DNA of 64,000 nucleotides, from NCBI GenBank assembly GCA_946498095.1, contig CAMMMX010000017.1:1-64000 (forward strand), given 5' to 3'. The position numbers and the translations under genes were made by a program. The stretch comes from an uncultured Clostridia bacterium. Lineage in GTDB: Bacteria; Bacillota; Clostridia; Oscillospirales; Ruminococcaceae. The first letter of the stretch is position 1, and the number at the start of each line of letters is the position of its first letter. Below are positions 15,685-22,927 of this stretch, one piece after another. Under the pieces are notes generated by a model. It searched no databases, was not told the origin of the DNA, and was given only the letters and a program-made list of their open reading frames with translations.

Positions 15685-16047
15685 CTACATCTCCATTCCT
15701 AAATCACTATTTTCTGAATCCATACACTCCGTGTCATCCCAATTATCTTTACGAAGGGCAAAGTTCTCCACAAGCTGTCTGGGCGTTAAAGGAATATTCG
15801 CAGGCTGATTTGTGCGCTCAAACCCATCTTCGCTGATTTCAAACCAGCAATGATCGACCTCGGTATCATACTCATCGAATCTCCTTTCCGGCATCCCGAC
15901 CTGTCTTGGGATAAAATATTCCCCCATGTCACAGCAATCAAGAATGCTTTGGATTTGCTCCTTGGATAATTCCCCCTGGATAACGCACTCATTATGAACC
16001 TTATAGTTACCTGCATCCCGATATAGATAGCAGATCTTGGTGTTCAT
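15685..16047 (-). CDS. Hypothetical protein, first gene of the cargo operon
   Basis: A 120-residue protein. The block GEYFIPRQVGMPERRFDEYD and TEVDHCWFEIS is typical of small proteins I associate with the accessory region of Firmicute conjugative elements, usually close to DUF4314 genes as here. AAGGAGGTC lies just upstream of the ATG. Being first after the terminator at 16099-16124, it likely follows the operon promoter. Function is unknown. Confidence 0.68.
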   Translation of the reverse strand: MNTKICYLYRDAGNYKVHNECVIQGELSKEQIQSILDCCDMGEYFIPRQVGMPERRFDEYDTEVDHCWFEISEDGFERTNQPANIPLTPRQLVENFALRKDNWDDTECMDSENSDLGMEM

Positions 16048-16098
16048 GGATATGACCTCCTTTCCTTATAGCTTGTAGGATAGGGGGATTTTTCCCAT

Positions 16099-16124
16099 AA
16101 AAAAAGCGACCACTCTCATGGTCG
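16099..16124 (-). terminator. Terminator near the right end of the element
   Basis: A perfect 6-bp stem (CGACCA with TGGTCG) and a 6-base loop is followed on the minus strand by seven T residues. No complete gene remains between it and the element edge at 16240, so it probably belonged to a lost gene or shields the cargo from read-through from the flavodoxin promoter. Confidence 0.65.
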
Positions 16125-16175
16125 TTCCTACCTTACTCTATACACACTTTTTCTTTCTGTTGTGTTTCCTGTACC

Positions 16176-16213
16176 TATTCGCCCTCCTTCCTCCACGCAA
16201 TACACCGCTATAC
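16176..16213. repeat. Leader repeat copy B near the right edge of the element
   Basis: Near-copy of 9174-9209, containing TTCGCC, CCTCC, TTCCTC, ACGCAATACAC and CTATAC in the same order with a few indels. Here no recombinase follows. It ends about 27 bases from the junction with the flavodoxin gene and so may be part of the original recombination end. Confidence 0.6.
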
Positions 16214-16224
16214 ACAGATATAAC

Positions 16225-16238
16225 CCTGCTCCATTTTA
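16225..16238 (-). repeat. Right inverted end of the 12-kb element
   Basis: Reads TAAAATGGAGCAGG on the minus strand, matching the left end at 4189-4202 in 11 of 14 positions. It abuts the CCC run of the interrupted flavodoxin codons almost directly, while the left end has four extra bases. Confidence 0.65.
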
Positions 16239-16240
16239 GG

Positions 16241-16666
16241 GAAGCCCACATAAATCACATCGTACTGTGCAATGTTCTCAACACTACCGGAAATTACAGG
16301 GCGTGCGTCCTCTCGTTGTTCTTCCTGCGCCAAATCGACAACGGTATCGTAATCATCGCTGTATGGTGTTATGGGTACGATTTCAAAAATGTCGGCACCA
16401 ACATGACTTTGAATGGATTTGGCAACGTTTTCGGTATTGCCGGACCAAGAGAAATAAACGACTAATGATTTTGAACCGGCTTCGGTAGTCTCGTCGGCAG
16501 GTTCGGAAGAATCATTTTGATGATTCGGTTCTTCGGTAGGTGTGGAGCTTGGTGTACTGGATTGCTGTGTAAGAGAAGAAGACTCCTCATTCTCTGTGTT
16601 GCCCGTGCAAGCTGCTAAAGAGAACAGCAAGGTAAAAATCATAAGAATTGAAAATACTTTTTTCAT
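16241..16666 (-). pseudogene. Flavodoxin lipoprotein gene, 5' half (interrupted)
   Basis: Starts MKKVFSILMIFTLLFSLAAC, a lipoprotein signal with lipobox SLAAC. It continues with a Ser/Thr/Pro/Glu linker and then a flavodoxin fold (LVVYFSWSGNTENVAKSI is the FMN phosphate loop) to VGF. In the native gene PIWWY follows, which is now at 4184. In the present sequence, element DNA adds about ten foreign codons before a stop, so a truncated lipoprotein without half of its FMN site would be made. The MerR-type gene lies 20 bases upstream in the same direction. Confidence 0.85.
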
Positions 16667-16686
16667 TTTGAAAATTCCTTTCCATT

Positions 16687-17046
16687 TTAATTGTTTTTAA
16701 AATTGCGCTGTTTCAGTTCAAACCGGAGATAATCTAACCGGTCTAGCTGTTTTTGTTTCAAATGGATTTCATCAAGCGTTCCGTTTCTTTTTTCATTGAG
16801 CATTTTCATGCGTTCTTTTTCAGTGGACTTTCCCTCCAAAAGCAAGCGCATATATTCTTCAATCTCATCGTTGGTAAAACCAATATCGTGAAGCGTCATG
16901 ATGATACTCAGTCTCTCCATATCACTTTCGTCGTAATGCCACGAGCCCATTACTTTTTTGACTTCGCCGCACAATCCCCAACTTTCATATTCCTGCAAGA
17001 TTTTGATAGGGATTTGATATCGCTCACTGGCTTCATGAATTGTCAT
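16687..17046 (-). CDS. MerR-family transcriptional regulator (short)
   Basis: A 119-residue protein. The N-terminal winged helix-turn-helix of MerR type (TIHEASERYQIPIKILQEYE then ESDMERLSIIMTLHDIGFTN) is followed by a dimerisation helix (ERMKMLNEKRNGTLDEIHLK). There is no effector-binding or metal-binding Cys region. It lies between the LysR gene and the flavodoxin gene on the same strand and is likely a local regulator of the redox locus. It appears complete at this short length. Confidence 0.82.
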   Translation of the reverse strand: MTIHEASERYQIPIKILQEYESWGLCGEVKKVMGSWHYDESDMERLSIIMTLHDIGFTNDEIEEYMRLLLEGKSTEKERMKMLNEKRNGTLDEIHLKQKQLDRLDYLRFELKQRNFKNN

Positions 17047-17142
17047 TTCAAACTTCCTTTCTGACGGGAATACAAAAATAAAGGTGATCCGTTTTTGAAC
17101 ACCTTTATTATAAATCGGTCTATATAAAATGTCTAATACTTA

Positions 17143-18030
17143 TCATTTATCAACAGTTATGCTTTTTAAGTATTGACGCGAGAAGTCAATCAATGCGGAA
17201 GTCGCAGTTGAGAAAGTCTGCTCCTTTTTCCACGCCAAGGCGGTTGAAACCTCTAAAACGGGGGATAAGGGGAGAAAACGTAAATTTTCATAGGTGCAGT
17301 TCAATTTTATACTAAGCATGACACCCATATTTTCTTGAGCTAACACAGCTTCATTATAAGGGAGATTGGCGGTCGCTACGATTTCAACTTGTTCCTTATA
17401 TTCGCCGAGCCACTTTCCGATTCGGCTTTGGTTAAAATCGCCTGTTGCAGTAATCACCGACATACCCACCAAGTCTTCAGGACTTATGACTGCCTTTTCA
17501 GAGAGTCGAGAAGTACTCGGGACGAACACACCCCACTGCTCATTGATTGGCATATTTACAAAGTTATATTTGCGTATATCAATCGGCTCTGACATCAGGC
17601 CAATGTCGAGAAGCCCTCTTTCAATATAATCTCGAATATTGCCTGCATTACCGCTGTATATCTCATATTTTACATTGGGATATTTTTTATGGAATTCCTC
17701 AATGATTTTTGCCAAATATTTTGTCGAACGAAATTCGCCGCTGCCAATTGAAATTGTGCCAGAAAGGGTCTCGTCTTTTTGCAGAAAATCCTGCTTTGTT
17801 TTATCTACTAAAGATAAAATTTCCTGTGCTCTGCGTTTCAGTATCATTCCGTCCTCGGTTAAAATGATATGATGATTGCTTCGGATAAACAACTTCACGC
17901 CAAGTTCCTGTTCCAAATCTGCAATTTGCCGGGACAATGTTGGCTGTGTAACATGAAGCATATTGGCGGCCTTGGTAAAGCTTTCTTCTCTTGCAATTGC
18001 TAAAAAATAATTAAGCACACGAAGTTCCAT
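17143..18030 (-). CDS. LysR-family transcriptional regulator
   Basis: A 295-residue LysR regulator. Residues 1 to 60 are the canonical winged HTH (LNYFLAIAREESFTKAANML then TQPTLSRQIADLEQELGVKL). The remainder is the periplasmic-binding-protein-like effector domain starting around residue 90 (GTISIGSGEF). It is the promoter-distal end of no other gene and heads the minus-strand redox locus, 96 bases upstream of the MerR gene. Proteins of this type often activate adjacent oxidoreductase and flavodoxin genes. The inducer is not predictable. Confidence 0.9.
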   Translation of the reverse strand: MELRVLNYFLAIAREESFTKAANMLHVTQPTLSRQIADLEQELGVKLFIRSNHHIILTEDGMILKRRAQEILSLVDKTKQDFLQKDETLSGTISIGSGEFRSTKYLAKIIEEFHKKYPNVKYEIYSGNAGNIRDYIERGLLDIGLMSEPIDIRKYNFVNMPINEQWGVFVPSTSRLSEKAVISPEDLVGMSVITATGDFNQSRIGKWLGEYKEQVEIVATANLPYNEAVLAQENMGVMLSIKLNCTYENLRFLPLSPVLEVSTALAWKKEQTFSTATSALIDFSRQYLKSITVDK

Positions 18031-18150
18031 AAGTTCTTACCTCCAAGACAAGTATAGCAAAAATAGAAAGAAAAATCAACATATCTAACTTGTAGTTATG
18101 CTTTTTAAGAATATAATTCTTCTTTAGGTTATGAGGGTACCCCTTACAAA

Positions 18151-18188
18151 TAGACTGTTTGTAGCCTTATGGAAATACAAACAGTCTA
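18151..18188. repeat. Perfect 13-bp inverted repeat upstream of the LysR gene
   Basis: TAGACTGTTTGTA and TACAAACAGTCTA flank a 12-base loop, with no T run on either side. It is adjacent to a true terminator-like hairpin at 18209-18241. It may be an operator or a second hairpin for the lipoprotein transcript. Confidence 0.5.
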
Positions 18189-18208
18189 CTTACTCAGCTG
18201 ATACAGAA

Positions 18209-18241
18209 AAATCGGAGGGAGCAAATTGCTCTCTCCGATTT
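18209..18241 (-). terminator. Terminator of the Ser-rich lipoprotein gene
   Basis: A 15-bp stem with one wobble pair (AAATCGGAGGGAGCA with TGCTCTCTCCGATTT) and a 3-base loop is followed on the minus strand by a TTTTTC run. It lies 146 bases downstream of the lipoprotein gene. Confidence 0.75.
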
Positions 18242-18386
18242 CCACTATCTCACTTTGATTTTCACTCGTCTAGCCTCTGAAAATTTAATCACCAATTCGT
18301 CTACGCATCGGTATAGCGTCTTTGTGTGGCTCATACTCTGTTACACGTACCAACGTGAAAAAGCTGAAGCGAATGTACTGGAAGGA

Positions 18387-18833
18387 TTAAGAAGGCGGAT
18401 TGCATTTGCTACACGGTTCATAGCTACCAATGACGTCGGAAAGGTGTTTTTCGATACAACTATTACGTAAATACTGGCACCCATATGAGTGGTATTTTGA
18501 CCCGGTATCGGTAATATAGACAATGGGGTCATACTGTGAGGATGGTAAAGACTCTTGGACATGGGACGAAGTGGATGGAAGTTGACTTGAAGTGCTATCG
18601 GCAGGTTTGGAAATGCTCACGGCTTCTTTCGAAGAACTAGTAGCTGATTCTTCGACATTTGAGGACGTTTCCTCTTTGCCCGATGTAGAAGCATCGGAAG
18701 TCACAGTAGACTCCATGATACTGGAACGGTTACTGGAGGTGTACACGCTGGATGAAGATGAACTTGTAACCGGGGTACAGCCCACCAGGGTCATTACAAG
18801 AAGAGAGAGGAATAAAGAGAAAAACTTTTTCAT
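18387..18833 (-). CDS. Ser-rich lipoprotein with Cys-rich C-terminal domain
   Basis: A 148-residue secreted lipoprotein. The ATG at 18833 gives a signal MKKFFSLFLSLLVMTLVGC with lipobox LVGC. Residues 20 to about 95 are a low-complexity Ser/Thr linker. The C-terminal 45 residues (VYITDTGSKYHSYGCQYLR then YEPCSKCNPP) form a small motif with three conserved Cys and a His. That motif is seen at the ends of many secreted Firmicute nucleases and lipoproteins and resembles a zinc-binding Ada-type knuckle. Metal binding is inferred. It is monocistronic, followed by the terminator at 18209-18241. Confidence 0.72.
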   Translation of the reverse strand: MKKFFSLFLSLLVMTLVGCTPVTSSSSSSVYTSSNRSSIMESTVTSDASTSGKEETSSNVEESATSSSKEAVSISKPADSTSSQLPSTSSHVQESLPSSQYDPIVYITDTGSKYHSYGCQYLRNSCIEKHLSDVIGSYEPCSKCNPPS

Positions 18834-19697
18834 GTTGATCACTCCAAACGATATGTATATTGCACGTATATGTTTGTTTGCAGTATATCACCAAATATTG
18901 GAATTTTATGTCGAATATCGTCGAAGGGAGTGTGGTATAACAAGGTTTTTCCGTCAAAATTTACGGAAAAGGATAACATCGATTTTTGTCCGCTGTATCT
19001 GAAATTCACGTAGTATTGACACTCCAGCCGCCGCTGAGATACCCAATATAAGTCAAGGAAGTTAATGGTGGTACAGTTTTGGATGCTATTTCAGACAATT
19101 GAGAATATTACGGGACGTAGGGGATAGCTGTGCGATAGAAGATCAGCCGAAACGCTGCTTATAGCGATTGCACACGCTAGGATCGTAGAATCTTCAGTAC
19201 GGATCCTGGACAAAGCAACTTCTTCAATTGATGCCCGGACGGAGACACTGATTGAAAAGGGATCGGATCGACAGAGGGAAGGGAGAACGGTTTTTTCATT
19301 GTCCATCGATTCAGTACGGTGCGTAAAGTCTCATGCAGTTATGGCAGAACAGGGCAAGCATGAAGAGCGGCAGGTCTAAAAAGGATTCTATTAGCGGATT
19401 TCTCACGGATTACTGAAAGTAAGTGAGGAAAAGCTCCGGTTTACTGTCAAGAGTAAACCGGAGCTTTGATGGTTGAGGTCGGGACGAAACTTTCGATGGC
19501 TCTGATACGGGTACTGATAGAGCCGGCGGGCTCCACGAAAATGGTCGATTCCAATGAGGGAGGACACGAGCGGCCTTTTGGTAGCATTGGTTTTCCTCCG
19601 CAAATTCTTTTTCCCTATTGGGGAGGAGACTGGAAGCAAGCGTTCCGGTTTTTCGACAGCATTTGCAGACGTTTTAGAACATCTGCACAACGCCCAG
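18834..19697. other. Gene-poor stretch with one strong hairpin
   Basis: I see no convincing coding region here on either strand. Open frames are short, lack ribosome-binding sites and have no recognisable composition. The only clear element is the hairpin at 19431-19466. The stretch may include the lipoprotein promoter at its left edge. Confidence 0.5.
19431..19466. terminator. Bidirectional terminator-like hairpin
   Basis: A perfect 15-bp stem (AAGCTCCGGTTTACT with AGTAAACCGGAGCTT) and a 6-base loop. On the minus strand a TTTT run follows. It lies 230 bases downstream of the collagen-like gene and is the nearest candidate for ending its transcript. Confidence 0.65.
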
Positions 19698-20384
19698 CTA
19701 CAGCGGTCTGCGTAAACGTAAAATAGTCAGATTGACCTGTCCGTCATATGCATTACCAGAACCGGAAAAGGTGAGTGTAAATACAGTTTGTGCGGGAGCC
19801 CGGATAATCAGAAAAGCGGATCCACAAGCACTGGAGCCGTTTGTTGACGTAGCAAAGTAAATCCCCGTATCCAAATGGGCAGAGCCGTTGTAGGAGGGGG
19901 TGATTTGCATATAATTCGCGGTTCGGAAAATGGCGGATACTTTATAGGAAACCAGATAATATCCGGGAGCCAGTGTGATGTGCGTCGGATCAGTTGCTAC
20001 GATATGCCCTGTCGGATCGCTCACATCAGGAAACAATGGGATCAACGAGCCGACGGTCAAGGGGAGCTGGATGATACTGAAGGATGCAAAAATGTCGTCA
20101 GGGATCGCCCCTGTAGGTCCGGTAACACCGGTGGGACCAGGAGGTCCAGCAGGACCCGTGGGCCCGGTTGCGCCCGTTCCTCCCGTGGGGCCAATCGGTC
20201 CAGGTGGTCCGGTAACGCCAGTAGGCCCTATAAGTCCAGCGGGTCCTGTGACACCAGTCGAACCAGTGGGCCCTGTGGGGCCAGTAGGACCAGTAGCACC
20301 TGTGAAACCGACACAATGGCACACCCGAAGACAATTTGGATAACAACAGGAATAGTTGCTATGCATGGGTAGATAGTATTTCAT
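19698..20384 (-). CDS. BclA-like collagen-repeat surface protein
   Basis: A 228-residue protein. A short Cys-containing N-terminus ([18 protein letters not shown]) is followed by about 23 Gly-x-Thr/Pro triplets ([20 protein letters not shown] and similar). A C-terminal beta-rich globular domain of about 130 residues follows, with [34 protein letters not shown] and [15 protein letters not shown]. This is the layout of the exosporium and surface BclA family, where the C-terminal jelly-roll trimerises. No signal peptide is visible, consistent with deposition in the mother cell. A spore-surface location is inferred. Confidence 0.82.
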   Translation of the reverse strand: MKYYLPMHSNYSCCYPNCLRVCHCVGFTGATGPTGPTGPTGSTGVTGPAGLIGPTGVTGPPGPIGPTGGTGATGPTGPAGPPGPTGVTGPTGAIPDDIFASFSIIQLPLTVGSLIPLFPDVSDPTGHIVATDPTHITLAPGYYLVSYKVSAIFRTANYMQITPSYNGSAHLDTGIYFATSTNGSSACGSAFLIIRAPAQTVFTLTFSGSGNAYDGQVNLTILRLRRPL

Positions 20385-20613
20385 GTCACTGTCCAGCTTT
20401 CAGTTTTTGCTATATACTATTCTGTTTCCTTTGGTAGGGTTCCTTTTTGAGACGTTATTTGATTGATTGCGGACAACAGGCATTGACAGGTGATAAAAAA
20501 GGCCGCTACGGAGGAACTGTCGCCTTGGCAGTACCCCAGGAACGTTTTGTCAGATTATTTGTTCCCGGATTCGTTTGTACATCGAACAGGAATACTGGCT
20601 TTCATGTGAGGGA

Positions 20614-21072
20614 TCACAGCCTCAGCCCTTTTATGTCCTTCATTCGAGATAGTATCACATGACAACTGCAGCTGACCACGCCGGGTAAGGGATCCATTGT
20701 TTCGCGAATCAAAGTTTCCATCTCCTCATGAGAGGCCGCTACCGCGTGGACATGGAGTTTGTGTTTACCAGTGACTCGGTAAATCTGCGTAATGGTTTCA
20801 TTTCGGTTGAGCAAATCTACCGCCTGGGCAAAGGTTTCCGGTGAGAGTTCAATTTCGAAATAACAGGAAACTGCTCCACTGATTTTTTGTGGGTTAATAA
20901 TGGTGGTGTACGCTTCAATAATACCACGTTGCTCCAATGATTGGACACGTGCCTTGACAGCTACCCGCGAAATTCCGATGCGCTGCCCGATATCAGAATA
21001 GGAAATGCGCGCGTTTTCAATTAACAGCAGGACTATTTTACGATCCAGTTCATCCAGTCCCTCTAAAAACAT
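20614..21072 (-). CDS. Lrp/AsnC-family transcriptional regulator
   Basis: A 152-residue regulator. The N-terminal HTH (LDELDRKIVLLLIENARISY then DIGQRIGISRVAVKARVQSL) is followed by the RAM ligand-binding domain (GAVSCYFEIELSPETFAQAV). Three in-frame starts (GTG, ATG, ATG) lie within 13 bases. The last (21072) is favoured because AAGGAG is about 11 bases upstream and too close to the others. It is divergent from the MATE exporter gene 140 bases away, suggesting that it may regulate that gene. Confidence 0.88.
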   Translation of the reverse strand: MFLEGLDELDRKIVLLLIENARISYSDIGQRIGISRVAVKARVQSLEQRGIIEAYTTIINPQKISGAVSCYFEIELSPETFAQAVDLLNRNETITQIYRVTGKHKLHVHAVAASHEEMETLIRETMDPLPGVVSCSCHVILSRMKDIKGLRL

Positions 21073-21213
21073 GGCATCCATCACTCCTTACTCTTTATTA
21101 TTATACAGCAGTAGAGCAAAAATAGCAATTCGAAGATTGACTTATGGATAATAATCCGGTATAATGTTTTCAAAATGTAAGTTTGATATTTCGATTAGAA
21201 AGTATGTGTGGGA

Positions 21214-22557
21214 ATGAAAGGGGATTTTACACAAGGGCCGATCATGCGATCCATGTTGCGTTTTGCCGTCCCGATGATTCTAGGTAATTTGTTGCAACAA
21301 TGCTATAATATAGCTGATACATTAATTGTAGGCCAATGTCTGGGGCCAAACGCATTGGCGGCCGTTGGTTCATCCTTTACCTTGATGACCTTTCTAACTT
21401 CGATTTTATTAGGCCTCTGTATGGGAAGCGGAGCGGTGATTTCAATTCGCTTTGGACAAAGGGATGAGGAGCGCTTAAAAGAAGGTGTATCTGCCTCTTT
21501 TGTGCTCATATTGGTGTTGACGTTGCTTTTGAATTTGCTCTCCTTTCTTTTTCTCTCTCACATACAGACACTTCTTCAAATTCCGGAAGCAGTATGGCCG
21601 ATGATGAAGGAATACCTTCTCGTCATCTTTTGCGGTATTTTCGCCACTTTTCTTTATAACTACTTTGCATCCCTTTTACGAGCGGTAGGGAATTCGGTCA
21701 TTCCGCTGGTTTTTCTGGCGGTTTCGGCGGTATTGAATATTGTATTGGATTTGTGGTTCGTGATAGGGCTAGGCCGCGGTGTGGCTGGAGCGGCGGAAGC
21801 GACAGTGATTGCACAATATGTCTCCGGGATAGGGCTTACAGTGTATACCTGGGCGCGTTGCCCCCAGCTTCGCATCAGTCTTCGCCAACATCATGTGCGG
21901 TGGAGTTGTATGACAGAAATCGCCAGCTTCTCCTTTTTAACCTGTGTACAGCAGTCCGTAATGAATTTGGGGATTTTGCTGGTTCAGGGATTGGTCAACA
22001 GTTTTGGGCCTTCGGTTATGGCTGCATTCGCCGCAGCGGTCAAAATAGACGCTTTTGCATACATGCCCGTTCAGGATTTTGGTAATGCCTTTTCTACCTT
22101 TATCGCCCAAAATTATGGCGCAGGAAAAGAAGAGCGTATCCGGGCCGGATGGAAAGGGGCAGTTTTGACGATGCTGGTTTTCTGCGTTGTCATATCTGCA
22201 GTGGTGTGGATTTTTGCCCGTCCGTTCATGCTGTTGTTCGTCGACACAGGAGAAACTGCCATTATCGCCGAAGGAGTCCGTTACCTGCATATAGAAGGGG
22301 CATTCTATTGTGGGATTGGCTGTTTGTTTCTGCTGTATGGTCTGTACCGGGCGTTAGGGAAGCCGGGCGTGTCTGTCGTTTTGACTGTTATCTCGCTGGG
22401 GACGCGGGTTGTGCTCGCTTATCTGTTATCCGCTCTGCCGGTTTTCGGTGTGTCAGGGATATGGTGGTCAGTCCCGATTGGTTGGTTCCTGGCAGATGCG
22501 GCCGGACTAGCGTATTACCATCTGCGGAAACGACGTTTACTTCCTAGCGATTCATAA
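21214..22557 (+). CDS. MATE-family multidrug/Na+ antiporter
   Basis: A 447-residue membrane protein with 12 predicted helices in two homologous halves. The N-terminus KGDFTQGPIMRSMLRFAVPM then LGNLLQQCYNIADTLIVG is the standard MatE signature. Near the middle, YNYFASLLRAVGNS and the second-half equivalent are also present. ATG at 21214 matches the family start, although its ribosome-binding site is weak and a GTG two codons upstream is possible. The Lrp-type regulator is divergent upstream. Substrate is unknown. Confidence 0.9.
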   Translation: MKGDFTQGPIMRSMLRFAVPMILGNLLQQCYNIADTLIVGQCLGPNALAAVGSSFTLMTFLTSILLGLCMGSGAVISIRFGQRDEERLKEGVSASFVLILVLTLLLNLLSFLFLSHIQTLLQIPEAVWPMMKEYLLVIFCGIFATFLYNYFASLLRAVGNSVIPLVFLAVSAVLNIVLDLWFVIGLGRGVAGAAEATVIAQYVSGIGLTVYTWARCPQLRISLRQHHVRWSCMTEIASFSFLTCVQQSVMNLGILLVQGLVNSFGPSVMAAFAAAVKIDAFAYMPVQDFGNAFSTFIAQNYGAGKEERIRAGWKGAVLTMLVFCVVISAVVWIFARPFMLLFVDTGETAIIAEGVRYLHIEGAFYCGIGCLFLLYGLYRALGKPGVSVVLTVISLGTRVVLAYLLSALPVFGVSGIWWSVPIGWFLADAAGLAYYHLRKRRLLPSDS

Positions 22558-22927
22558 ACGATTGGCAGAGAGAGGATTCTTCTGGGATGAGGGTGTCACT
22601 TTCCTAGATGAAGTGAAGCATGCAAGTTGGCCGGCGACGTCCATCCCTTCCCGATAAGAACATAATACGGGCACCATTGAGCATTTTGTTGGCGATGAAT
22701 ACTTACCACCAAGGAGGGTGCCGACGGTGGGAGCGTATTGCGTTTGGAACAAATGGGTGTTCTCTCACGAGCCGTAAATCACAGTATCCTGATAGAAACC
22801 AAAAAGCGTTAAAATGAAAAAAACGGGGCATAATCCAGAATGCGATCAATTGCTCCATACAGTTCGAACTGTATGCGTAGCGTTCAGACGGGCATCCAGT
22901 GGGATGCAGCAGGATGGGGGCGGCTTC
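22558..22927. other. Intergenic stretch without a clear gene
   Basis: No convincing reading frame or hairpin was found here. An in-frame extension of the next gene reaches back to 22814, but it has no signal-peptide character or family match, so I treat it as leader. Confidence 0.45.

Larger units (their letters stand above)
4185..16240. mobile_element. 12-kb integrative element with a Tn554-like recombinase module
   Basis: The limits come from the interrupted flavodoxin gene. Removing 12,056 bases rejoins the two halves in frame, with only a CC dinucleotide shared at both edges and no longer target duplication, as expected for tyrosine-recombinase integration rather than DDE transposition. 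Near-identical inverted ends (11 of 14 matches) sit just inside. Inside, three tyrosine recombinases and a TnpC-like protein occupy the left end. The right part is a single-direction block of small genes typical of Firmicute conjugative-element accessory regions. No relaxase, coupling protein, type IV secretion or replication gene is present. It resembles Tn554 in logic but differs in having a third recombinase and this cargo. Confidence 0.82.

Noticed and set aside
19403..19690. 95-codon minus-strand frame in the gene-poor stretch
   Set aside because: It spans a strong terminator hairpin and has no recognisable composition or start site.
20098..20346. Regularly spaced repeats that resemble a CRISPR array
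   Set aside because: They are 9-base units encoding Gly-x-Thr/Pro triplets of the collagen-like protein; there are no unique spacers or cas genes.
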